64,000 nucleotides of DNA. Source: an uncultured Steroidobacter sp. (lineage in GTDB: Bacteria; Pseudomonadota; Gammaproteobacteria; Steroidobacterales; Steroidobacteraceae). The position numbers and the translations under genes are program-made. Location of the stretch: contig CALMII010000027.1 of the NCBI GenBank assembly GCA_937864115.1, positions 62,001 to 126,000 of the forward strand. The letters are read 5' to 3'. The notes beneath the pieces were generated by a model. It saw only the letters and a program-made list of their open reading frames with translations, made no database searches and was not told where the DNA came from. Position 1 is the first letter of the stretch. Each line of letters opens with the position of its first letter. Of the stretch, positions 15,338 to 24,000 are shown piece by piece.

Positions 15338-16441
15338 ATGTCGACACGCAGACAGTTCATCGCATCGAGCGGCGCTATCGTCGGGACCAGTCTGCTGGCT
15401 GGTGCAGCCTTCGGAGCGGCGGCACCGCAGATCAACCGTCGCATCGTGCTCGCGAAGCGCCCCGACGGCGATCCGACCCCGGCTGATTTCCGGCTGGAGG
15501 AAGTGCCGATCCCGGCACTGCGGGACGGCGAAGTCCTTCTCCGTACGGTGTATCTGTCGCTCGATCCTTACATGCGCGCCCGCATGAGCGATGCCGCCTC
15601 CTACGCGGCGCCGACCGAACTGAACCAGGTCATGGTCGGCGGAACGGTCAGCCGCATCGCGGCTTCGCGCAATCCGCGCTTCAAGGAAGGCGATCTGGTC
15701 AATTCCTACAGCGGCTGGCAGGAGTACCAGGTGAGCAACGGCATGGGCATCACGCCGCTCGATGCGCGCATTCCCAAGCCGTCGTATGCCTTGGGCGTGC
15801 TCGGCATGCCCGGTCTCACTGCGTACGTGGGCACGCTCGATCTGGGCGCGCCGAAGCCGGGCGAGACGCTGGCTGTTGCGGCCGCAACGGGTGCGGTCGG
15901 TTCGGTCGTCGGCCAGATCGCAAAGATCAAGGGACTGCGTGCCGTCGGTATCGCCGGCGGACCGGAGAAGTGCAGCTACGCCGTCAAGGAACTCGGCTTC
16001 GACGCGTGCATCGACCATCGCGACGCGGACATGCCGCGCCTGCTGAAAGACGCCTGCCCGAAAGGCATCGACGTCTACTTCGAGAATGTCGGCGGTGCCG
16101 TCTGGGATGCCGTGGTGCCGCTGCTCAACACGCATGCACGTGTACCGTTGTGCGGCCTGATCGCCCAGTACAACGCCACCCGTCTGCCGCCCGGTCCGGA
16201 TCGCAGCTCGCAGCTGATGGGGACGTTCCTCACGAAGCAGGTCAAGGTGCAGGGTTTCATCATCTCGACCTACTACCACCGTCAGTCCGCCTTCATCGCC
16301 GACATGAGTACGTGGCTGAAGGAAGGCCGCATCAAGTACCGCGAAGACATCACGCAGGGTCTCGAGAACGCACCGCAGGCCTTCATGGGTCTGTTCAAGG
16401 GCAGCAACTTCGGGAAACTGCTGGTGCAGGTCAGCGAGTAG
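15338..16441 (+). CDS. MDR-family NADP-dependent oxidoreductase with Tat-like signal
   Basis: A 367-residue member of the leukotriene B4 dehydrogenase/CurA group of zinc-free MDR reductases. RRIVLAKRPDGDPTPADFRL begins the catalytic domain, AAATGAVGSVVGQIAK (about 189-204) is the NADP loop, and GIDVYFENVGG and LCGLIAQYN are family hallmarks. These enzymes reduce enone double bonds. Unusually, the protein begins with STRRQFIASSGAIVGTSLLA, a twin-arginine signal-like N-terminus, and AGGAGG lies just before ATG 15338. Family members are normally cytosolic. Confidence 0.87.
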   Translation: MSTRRQFIASSGAIVGTSLLAGAAFGAAAPQINRRIVLAKRPDGDPTPADFRLEEVPIPALRDGEVLLRTVYLSLDPYMRARMSDAASYAAPTELNQVMVGGTVSRIAASRNPRFKEGDLVNSYSGWQEYQVSNGMGITPLDARIPKPSYALGVLGMPGLTAYVGTLDLGAPKPGETLAVAAATGAVGSVVGQIAKIKGLRAVGIAGGPEKCSYAVKELGFDACIDHRDADMPRLLKDACPKGIDVYFENVGGAVWDAVVPLLNTHARVPLCGLIAQYNATRLPPGPDRSSQLMGTFLTKQVKVQGFIISTYYHRQSAFIADMSTWLKEGRIKYREDITQGLENAPQAFMGLFKGSNFGKLLVQVSE

Positions 16442-16450
16442 AAGGACTCC

Positions 16451-16504
16451 TGTGGGGCCGGCTGAAGCCGGCCTGAAAACAGTCAGGCTAAAGCCTGACC
16501 TACA
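16451..16504. repeat. Family A REPIN, copy 2
   Basis: TGTGGGGCCGGCTGAAGCCG..., then GTCAGGCTAAAGCCTGACC and TACA. Outer ends CTGTGGGG and CCTACAG are mutually inverted apart from one base. It lies between the MDR gene and the transporter. Confidence 0.85.
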
Positions 16505-16533
16505 GCCTGATCTGCAGGAATCCGCAGCCCGCC

Positions 16534-17760
16534 ATGAGCCTGGCATCGCACCTGACCCGCACACACAAGATCTCGCTGCTGGTAGCGCTGTACCTCGCGC
16601 AGGGGCTGCCCTACGGATTCTTCACGCAGGCGCTGCCGGTGCTGCTGCGCGAAGCGGGCTACTCGCTCAAGATGATCAGTGCGCTCAGCCTGCTGTACCT
16701 GCCGTGGGCGCTGAAATTCCTGTGGGCGCCGTGGCTCGATCATCGCGGTGCGCCGCGCCGCTGGCTGCTGCTGTTCCAGGGCGCGTCGATCGTCGGCGCA
16801 CTGGCATTGACGCAGCTGCAGCTCGATCATGGATTGATCGCAGTGCTGATCGCGGCGTTCTTCTTCAACCTCATCGCCGCTTCGCAGGATGTGGTGACGG
16901 ACGGCCTGGCGGTGCGGATGCTCGATGCGAGCGAGCGTGGTTACGCGAACGGCATCCAGGTCGGCGCCTATCGCCTCGGCATGATCTTCGGCGCCGGTGT
17001 GCTGCTCATCGTCTTTGCGCGCACGAACTGGGCGGTCATGTTCGCCTGCATGGCTGCACTGCTCGCGCTGACGGTGCTGCCGGTCGCATTCCTGCCGGCG
17101 ATGCCGCGACCTGCGGTCGAACCGGTCGAGACGAAGACGCTGCTCCTCGCGTGGTTCCGACGCATGCTGACGCCGGGCATGCTCGGTTTCGCAGGACTCA
17201 TCTTCTGCTACCGCTTCGGCGATGCGATGGTCTCGAACGTGCTGGGCCCGTTCCTGTCCGACGCCGGCCTCGACAAGGAAACGATCGGCGCCATGAAGGG
17301 CGTGGCAGGCAATGCCACCAGTCTGGTCGGCGCCGTGCTCGGCGGCTGGTACGTGTTTCGTGTGTCGCGCCGGCAGGCGATGCTGGTCACGGGCCTGGCG
17401 CAGGCCGTCGCGTTCGTGCTGTACATCGTCGCCGCGTGCGGGATCGGCGGCACGTCGCTGCTGTGGGTCGCCACGGTGACGGAAGGCGTCATCGGCACGA
17501 CGGCGACGGTCGCGCTGTTCACGCTGATGATGGATGCGTCCGATCCGGAACATGCGGGCACGGACTACACGCTCTTCGCCAGCTTCTTCGTGCTGGTCAA
17601 CAGCGCGGGAACGTTCGCGTCGGCGACGATCGTCGATGCCTTCGGTTATGCACCGGCCTTCATCGTCGGCACCGTGCTGGCCGTGGCGGGGGTACTTGCG
17701 CTGGTCGGTACGCTCGATCGCAGGCCGACGTCGACCCGCATTGCCGACGCCTGGCGCTGA
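16534..17760 (+). CDS. MFS transporter, AmpG-like
   Basis: A 408-residue, 12-helix transporter. LVALYLAQGLPYGFFTQALPVLLREAGYSLKMI and LSLLYLPWALKFLWAPWLD are typical of the AmpG/acetyl-CoA-transporter branch of the major facilitator superfamily. AmpG carries anhydromuropeptides into the cytosol for wall recycling; this shorter member (E. coli AmpG is near 490) may have another cargo. It converges on the histidine kinase gene with only three bases between stops. Confidence 0.8.
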   Translation: MSLASHLTRTHKISLLVALYLAQGLPYGFFTQALPVLLREAGYSLKMISALSLLYLPWALKFLWAPWLDHRGAPRRWLLLFQGASIVGALALTQLQLDHGLIAVLIAAFFFNLIAASQDVVTDGLAVRMLDASERGYANGIQVGAYRLGMIFGAGVLLIVFARTNWAVMFACMAALLALTVLPVAFLPAMPRPAVEPVETKTLLLAWFRRMLTPGMLGFAGLIFCYRFGDAMVSNVLGPFLSDAGLDKETIGAMKGVAGNATSLVGAVLGGWYVFRVSRRQAMLVTGLAQAVAFVLYIVAACGIGGTSLLWVATVTEGVIGTTATVALFTLMMDASDPEHAGTDYTLFASFFVLVNSAGTFASATIVDAFGYAPAFIVGTVLAVAGVLALVGTLDRRPTSTRIADAWR

Positions 17761-17763
17761 CGC

Positions 17764-19593
17764 TCAGGCCGGCGGCATGGCCACGGCGGGCAGTTCGACG
17801 AAGAAACAGGCGCCCTCCCCCACGGCGCTCTGCGCCCACACGCGACCGCCCATGCGCTCGACGGCCTTGCGCACCAGCGCGAGGCCGATGCCGGTGCCGG
17901 GATACTGTTCGTCGCGATGCAGCCGCTGGAACACGTTGAAGATGTGATCGTGATACTGCATGTCGAAGCCGATGCCGTTGTCGCGGACCGTCAGCAGCAC
18001 GAGGTTGCCGGTGCGCTTCGCGGCGATCGCGATGGCCGGCTGCGGCACGGCACTGGAGTACTTGATCGCATTGCCCAGCAGATTGCGCAATGCCAGCGCC
18101 AGTCCGTCGGCGTCGAGAAACAAGGTCAGCGGTTCGATGTCGACGGCGAGCTGCACGTGGCGGCGTTCCATCTCGTCCGCGCATTCTTCCACGACCGAGT
18201 TCACCAGCCGCTGCAGCTCGATGTGCGTCGCGTTCAGCTGCCGGCGCTCGGTGTTCGCGTACGACAGCAGATCGTCGATCAGCGAGGCCATCTTCAATGC
18301 GCCGCCGCGCAGGCGCTTCAGGTAGGCGTCGGCCTGGGCGCTGACGTCGTTGCCGAGTTCGTCGCGCAGCAGATGCGCGAAGCCGTCGATGGCGCGCAAT
18401 GGCGCCTTCAGGTCGTGCGCGACCGCGTACGAAAATCCTTCCAGCTCGCCGTAGGCGCGTTCGAGCTGCGAGGTGCGTTCGGCGACGCGCTTCTCCAGCA
18501 CCGCGTTCAGATCGCGGTAACGCAGCTCGCTGTCGCGCAGATCCATGTTGGCGTCGTTGAGACGACGGTTGGCCTCCATGAGTTCGTTGTTGAGCCGCTG
18601 CGCGTCGCTCTGGATCAGAGCCTCGCGCACGCCGAGGATGATCGCGAACAGGATGAACAGCCCGGCCGTCCACGCCAGCGCCCGCGGCGTGAGCGTATCG
18701 GCGCTGACGATGCCGACGCTGATCATGCTGATGATCAGCAACGCCGGCACCACGGCTTCGAGCCAGCGCTCGCGACGCAGCAGCCGGCGCGATGCGCTTG
18801 CGGCCGGCGTGGCGCGCAACCAGTCGCGCTCCGCCGCCGCCCACGACAGCAGGCCGAACAGCAGCAGCCAGCTGGCATTGATGGCATCGCCCGGCAGATA
18901 CGTACGCAGCATGAGCGAGCGGATATAGATGAGCGTGCAGGCCGCATAGATGCCGGTGCCGGCCACCAGCTTCAGCATCACTCCCCACGTGACGGTCCAG
19001 CGATACGTCCACAGCGTGTAGAGGACGTAGAGAAAGGTGGCGCTGATCATGGTGGTCTGCAGGGCCGCAAGCCACAGCAGCTTGCGCGGCGCGCCGGATT
19101 GCAGCGCCGGTTCGATCAGGCCGAGCGTCACGGTCATCGCAAGACAGCACAGCACGAGCGCCACGTTGCCGAGCTGCTTCGGCATGAATGGCGCGTCGTG
19201 ATGTTCTTCCGGCAGCTGGCTGGTCGCTGCGATGACGAACAGCGGGAACAGCGAATAGAACACCTGCCCGATGCCGAGAAACGGCATCGCGATGCCCAGC
19301 ACCAGCTGGTTGTAGTTCCAGAAAAGCTGACCGATCACCCAGCTCGCGCAACCGGCGCCCAGCAGCCACCAGCCCCGGGCGGCCGACCCTTCGAGGCGTC
19401 GCGCGGTGCGCAGGCAGCTCCAGCACGCGACCAGCGACGACAGCGTCCAGCCGATGTCGTTGATCCAGACTTCGGCGCTGTCGTCGGCGAACCAGATCGC
19501 GATGAGATAGAGGCCGATGCCGGTACACCAGGCGGCAGCGATGCGCCTGGGGTCGATCGTCTTCGGGGAAACCTGCGGGATTGCGATGGCCAT
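17764..19593 (-). CDS. Membrane sensor histidine kinase
   Basis: A 609-residue kinase. Residues about 20-320 contain some nine or ten membrane helices forming an unusual sensor. A coiled coil follows (LNNELMEANRRLNDANMDLRDS, around 345), then the HisKA box AHDLKAPLRAIDGFAHLL (His near 393) and the ATPase domain with N (LLGNAIKYS), G1 (DNGIGFD) and G2 (GTGIGLALV) boxes. The dimerisation region resembles phytochrome-type kinases. No response regulator lies beside it, so it is an orphan whose partner is unknown. Confidence 0.87.
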   Translation of the reverse strand: MAIAIPQVSPKTIDPRRIAAAWCTGIGLYLIAIWFADDSAEVWINDIGWTLSSLVACWSCLRTARRLEGSAARGWWLLGAGCASWVIGQLFWNYNQLVLGIAMPFLGIGQVFYSLFPLFVIAATSQLPEEHHDAPFMPKQLGNVALVLCCLAMTVTLGLIEPALQSGAPRKLLWLAALQTTMISATFLYVLYTLWTYRWTVTWGVMLKLVAGTGIYAACTLIYIRSLMLRTYLPGDAINASWLLLFGLLSWAAAERDWLRATPAASASRRLLRRERWLEAVVPALLIISMISVGIVSADTLTPRALAWTAGLFILFAIILGVREALIQSDAQRLNNELMEANRRLNDANMDLRDSELRYRDLNAVLEKRVAERTSQLERAYGELEGFSYAVAHDLKAPLRAIDGFAHLLRDELGNDVSAQADAYLKRLRGGALKMASLIDDLLSYANTERRQLNATHIELQRLVNSVVEECADEMERRHVQLAVDIEPLTLFLDADGLALALRNLLGNAIKYSSAVPQPAIAIAAKRTGNLVLLTVRDNGIGFDMQYHDHIFNVFQRLHRDEQYPGTGIGLALVRKAVERMGGRVWAQSAVGEGACFFVELPAVAMPPA

Positions 19594-19641
19594 CCTGGAT
19601 ACGCGACTTGATCTGGAGAATACCGGTGGCTGCGATTCTTC

Positions 19642-19678
19642 CTGTAGCGGCTGGCTTTAGCCAGCCTCAGGTTGTGGG
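19642..19678. repeat. Family A half element, copy 3 (diverged)
   Basis: CTGTAGCGGCTGGCTTTAGCC followed by AGCC and a GTTGTGGG tail; a single palindrome GGCTGGCTTTAGCCAGCC instead of the usual pair. Confidence 0.6.
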
Positions 19679-19695
19679 AAGAGGGCAGATCGCGG

Positions 19696-20355
19696 CTATT
19701 CGCCCGCGGGCCGCGTGAACTGCAGGATGCGCCCCTTGGCTTCGATCTCCGGTCCGCCCGTCCGACAACGCAGTTCCGTGCGCGCATAGCCCTGCGCCTC
19801 CAGGCGTTTGCCGAGCTGGCCGCGATAGCCGCGGCCCGGATCGGCGATGAGCACCGTGCACTGCGGCTGCGCGTGCCGTTCGATGAATCCGGCCAGCAGC
19901 ACGGCGTGATCGGGCTCGTACAGCACGTCGCTGGCGATCAGCAGATCGAACCGGCCCAGCGATTCGTTCGGCTCGCCCCATGGCGCATGGCGATACGCCA
20001 CCGGCGGCAGGCCATTCAGTCCGGTGTTGTGACGCAGGAATTCTTCGGCGAGCGGATGGTTGTCGCTCGCCGTGACGTCGGCGCCGCGACGCTGCAATAC
20101 CAGGCTCGAAATCGCCATGCCGCAGCCCATTTCGAGGATGCGCAGGCCATCGACAGGAAAGCGCGACAGTTCTTCCGCCAGCGCCAGTCCCACCGGCCAG
20201 ATCATGCCGAAGATGGGCCAGGTGGCCGAGGAAATGCCCGCGCGCTCCGCAGCACCGTCGGGATCGTGGAATTGCTGGCGGTCAGCCAGGATGCGCAGCC
20301 GATAGTCCTCGCCGCCGATGTGTACGGTGACGATCCGGGTGTTGTAGCCGCTCAA
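19696..20355 (-). CDS. Class I SAM-dependent methyltransferase (METTL21/Methyltransf_16-like)
   Basis: A 219-residue protein with SAM motif I ILEMGCGMAISSLVL (about 71-85), an acidic motif II (DVTASDNHP) and the post-I pattern FDLLIASDVLYEPDHA. This resembles the lysine-methyltransferase-like METTL21 group. The start is a TTG at 20355, with no strong ribosome site, so the true start may be slightly inside. A family B repeat lies directly upstream. Confidence 0.75.
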   Translation of the reverse strand: MSGYNTRIVTVHIGGEDYRLRILADRQQFHDPDGAAERAGISSATWPIFGMIWPVGLALAEELSRFPVDGLRILEMGCGMAISSLVLQRRGADVTASDNHPLAEEFLRHNTGLNGLPPVAYRHAPWGEPNESLGRFDLLIASDVLYEPDHAVLLAGFIERHAQPQCTVLIADPGRGYRGQLGKRLEAQGYARTELRCRTGGPEIEAKGRILQFTRPAGE

Positions 20356-20375
20356 GCGTTTCTCGGAAGGGAGGG

Positions 20376-20538
20376 TTTCACACGGAGATCACGGAGATCG
20401 GAAGAAGAGAAGAAGGATTTTCCACGGGGGACACGGGGAGCACGGGGACAAGAAAGATCTTTTCTGTTCCGGGCCCCGTGTTCCCCGTGTCCCCCGTGGA
20501 AATTTTCTTCTTCCGATCTCTGTGATCTCTGTGTGAAA
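20376..20538. repeat. Family B long nested inverted repeat, copy 1
   Basis: A 163-bp imperfect palindrome. Outer arms TTTCACACGGAGATCACGGA and the matching CTCTGTGATCTCTGTGTGAA side enclose inner arms built on GGGGGACACGGGGAGCACGG and its complement. It lies between the methyltransferase and the DUF2845 gene and could fold into a very long hairpin. Confidence 0.85.
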
Positions 20539-20555
20539 TGCTTCTCCGAAGAAAC

Positions 20556-20867
20556 TCACAGGATGCGCTCGATCGAGCGCACCTTGCCATCGACGATGGT
20601 GATCCTGATCGGCGCGGCGCGACTGCCGCGGTCGTAGGTCCATTCCTCGATCACGGTGGTGCCGACGACGACGGATGCGCCGTTCGGGTTGCGGGCGCGC
20701 ACCTCTTCCTCCCGCACCTGCTTCGATGCCGGCTCACCGCACTTGTCGACGATCTCCGCCACCGACAGGGACGAATTCACGATGGCACTGCCGCAGCGGA
20801 TGGTCTCGTCGGCGAGGACGGGAACGGCGGCGATCAGTGAGAGCAGCAGGAGGAGTGCGGCGCGCAT
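20556..20867 (-). CDS. DUF2845 family periplasmic protein
   Basis: A 103-residue protein with a signal peptide (to about residue 19, VLADE). The mature part begins TIRCGSAIVNSSLSVAEIVDKCGEPASK, the hallmark of DUF2845 (a conserved Cys pair and a GEP motif), and ends with a WTYDRG and VDGKVRSIERI strand pair. Such proteins are small BamE/SmpA-like periplasmic proteins of unknown role. Confidence 0.82.
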   Translation of the reverse strand: MRAALLLLLSLIAAVPVLADETIRCGSAIVNSSLSVAEIVDKCGEPASKQVREEEVRARNPNGASVVVGTTVIEEWTYDRGSRAAPIRITIVDGKVRSIERIL

Positions 20868-20913
20868 GGGGCGGGACTCTACGCCGCGCGCCGCGGCGGC
20901 GGAAGCGCTCTTC

Positions 20914-21040
20914 CTGTGGGGCCGGCTTTCCCACGGGGATTTCCTTCGGTCACAGCCGGCCTGAAAACTGCGATCCGCTTCTTCCTGTAGGTCAGGCTTC
21001 AGCCTGACTCCTCAGAGGCCGGCTGAAGCCGGCCCCACAG
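20914..21040. repeat. Family A elements, copy 4 (variant A' arm plus normal REPIN)
   Basis: The first palindrome has its loop replaced by TTCCCACGGGGATTTCCTTC followed by GGTCACA; the next two are the usual GTCAGGCTTCAGCCTGAC and GGCCGGCTGAAGCCGGCC. The same loop replacement is seen near 32765-32790. Confidence 0.8.
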
Positions 21041-21053
21041 CAAGAAAGAAGCG

Positions 21054-24000
21054 CTACTCCGCACTCCTGCGCCCCGGCCGCAACGCATCCAGCGACAGAT
21101 CCTTGAACGTGTCCTGATCGGCCTTCATGCGGAACTTGATGAACGGACCCTGGGCCGTGTAGCGGCTGGCTTCGAAGTCATCGTCGCGGAAGCCGGTGAA
21201 GTTGTAGCCGATCGAAATCCACACGTTCTTCGCCAGCGCATACCCCAGGTCGACGCCGACCGACGTTTCGCTCACGCCCGACTGCAGCGAGTTCAGCATC
21301 GTGCCGTGCAGGCCGACGTCGACGCGGTCGGTCAGGTCGCGACGCATGTCGAGGCCGACCAGGTTCGACAGGCCGCTGTAGCGCTCATCGTCGAAAGTGC
21401 TGCGCACGTAGCGCGCGCCGAGTTGCAGGCCGACCTGCGTCCACGGGTTCATCTGCCAGTTGGCGTTCAGGTTGTTGACGATGCGCGCCGATTCGAATTC
21501 GCCGAACGTATCGCTGCTCGACTCGTGCTTGAGATCGAGGCGATCCAGCACGATCCAGGCGCTCGTCGCCGGGCGATAGGCCCAGGCGAGCTGCGTTGCG
21601 GCGGCGGTGGTGTCGCTGCCGGCGGCGAACTGGCTGTCGAACCAGGTCGTCGTCATCGCGAAGGCGTGGCCGGCGATGGGCTCGCGATAGAAGCCGCCGG
21701 TGAAGACGCAGCGATCTTCCTGGTCGGAATGGCGATTCTCGGCGCGCGAGGCGAAGGTCCAGAACTCGCCGCGGAACGTCGCGCCGACGAACGCCGCCAG
21801 GTAGTCGCCGTTCATCGAGCCCGAGGCCATCGAAGCATTGGGATTGAACGGCGACACCGCGCCGCCGCGCACGGTGCGGCTCTGGTCGACGCCGAAGTCC
21901 AGGTCCCAGCGCTCGCTCGCCTTCCAGCCCTGCATCAGGCCGAAGTTCGCGAACACGCGCGGGCCGTACTCCGTCGTCTGCTGGCTCATGCTCGACTGGA
22001 TCTGCGCGCGTTCCCATGGCGAGGTGCGCACGCCGACGCGCGTCATGTCGGCATCGAAGTCATCGCCATCGGCGTGTTCGTATTCGGCGAAGAACGTGGT
22101 GCTGGCGCGCCAGTGCCAGTCGATGCCGATCAGCGAACGCGCCGGGAAATCGATGCTGGAATTCCTGCCGCCGAGCGGCAGATCCTGCGCCGCGCGCAGT
22201 GTGACGAGATCCTTGAACAGATCGAGACTGCCGTTGACGAAGGCCTGCTGCGACTGGCGCTCGCCGTCCGTGAGCCCGGTGTCGGCCACGTGACGCGCGC
22301 CGACGCCGACCGTGTAGTCGTCCGATTCGCGGCGCACTTCGGCGCTGACGTAGTCGCGTTGCGCGCCGCTTTCCAGCATTTCCTGACGATAGGTTTCGCC
22401 TTCGAGCGCGAAGCGTTCGGTGAAGTGATAACGGGCATCGACGCCGAACTTGCGCGTGCCCTCCTCCGACACCATCTGCTGGCCGAGCCCGAAGCCGGCC
22501 TCCTGCTCGCGCAGATAGGCGCGTGCGTCGAGCGTTTCGGTGACGTGTTCGAGCTGCGTGAGATACGCCGTGGCCTGCGACGCGCGGGCCGGATCGTCCG
22601 ATTCGCTGCGTGCGACTTCGGCTTTGAGTTCGGTCGAGGCCGCGATCTGCCAGCGCAGATCGGTGCCGGCCAGGCGCGAATCACCCGCGGTCGCGCCTTC
22701 CTGCAGATACGTCGCACCGAGTTCGACACGATCGCCGGCGAATTTCACCGAGCCGCGTCCACCCGCCGTGATTTCCGACTCACCGCCGCTCAGCACTTCG
22801 TATTCCGCCACGATGTACACGGGATTGAAGTTCGAATCGCGGCTCGGCACCGGCTGCTTGAAGAACAGCGTGCCGTTCAGATAGTCGATGCTGTAGTCGA
22901 TGAACGGCGTGAGCTCGCGCGATTCGAGCACGACTTCGCTGTGGAAGCGGTCGCGCACTTCGATGCGGAGCTTGTCGCTGTTGACGATCAGCGGACGGCG
23001 CGACAGTCGATACAGGCCCGAGGTGCCGTCGCCCGCCAGTTCGTCCTTGACGTAGCCCTGTTCAGATTCTGCAGCGAACGCGGTGTAGCCGAAGCGCTCG
23101 CCCGCGTACTCGGCCTTGAGGCCATTGAACGTGCGGTTGTAGCGCGACAGCTCCGTCACCGTCATGCCGGTGGTGAAACCACCGAACAGCGCTGCGAACT
23201 GACGGCGTTCGATCTTGAGATACAGCTTCTCGGTGGTCGCCGCTTCGAAGCGCTGCTCGGTGGCATCGCCGTACAGCGTGTAGAAACGGTTCGGATCGAC
23301 GGTGCCGAGCAATCGATCTTTCTCGGCTTCGTGATCGCGCGCCGAGTCGTAGGCGATGGTCAGCAGCGTGTCGCCCTTGATTGCGCCCTTGGCGAAAAAC
23401 GCGACGCGCTCGGCCGTCGAGTAACCCTCTTCGAGCCCCGCGTCGGCCGCTGACTGCATGTTCTGGCTGATGCGGTTGTAGGCACTCGTGCCTTCGGCGA
23501 TGCCGACCAGGATCCAGTCGCGTGCGCGCGGTTCGAGCCACACGCGGATCTCCTGTTCCTGGCGATCGTTGAGGCGCAGCCTGACGATCGCGGTGCCGGC
23601 CTGTGCGGTCGGCTCCAGTTCCAGGCGCGCGATGCCGTCCGCATCGACGCTGAAGGTCGGCGAGCTCGTGCGGACATCGATGAGCTTGTTCTCGTTGCGC
23701 GACTGCACTTCCCACCAGGAACGATACGGCTCGCCGACGCTCCAGCCGCCGAGCGTGCCGGGCCGCGCCGGCTGGCCGTAGGCATCGACCATGCGCAGCG
23801 CGATGACGGGATGCGTCGTGCCGTCGGCAATCAGCGTCGAAGCGGTGCGGTCCACCTCGGCGCGCACGGCGCCGCCGGCGTAGTGGATGCTGCGCTGGAA
23901 TTCGGCGACGGCCCGATCGTTCTCATCGAAGACGCGCGCGCTGAGTTCGTTCTCGCCATTGCGCAGCGCGACCGCGCGCCAGCGGCTCAGTGCGACCGTG

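Noticed and set aside
17917..19611. Rightward frame (564 codons) over the histidine kinase
   Set aside because: Gln/Arg-rich shadow; the opposite strand encodes a complete kinase.
20376..20538. CRISPR-like array in the CACGGGG repeats
   Set aside because: Units are 7-9 bp in inverted arms with no regular spacers.
21306..23453. Long rightward open frame (715 codons) antisense to the giant surface protein
   Set aside because: GC-rich shadow frame: biased composition, no motifs, no ribosome site, and the minus strand has clear domains.
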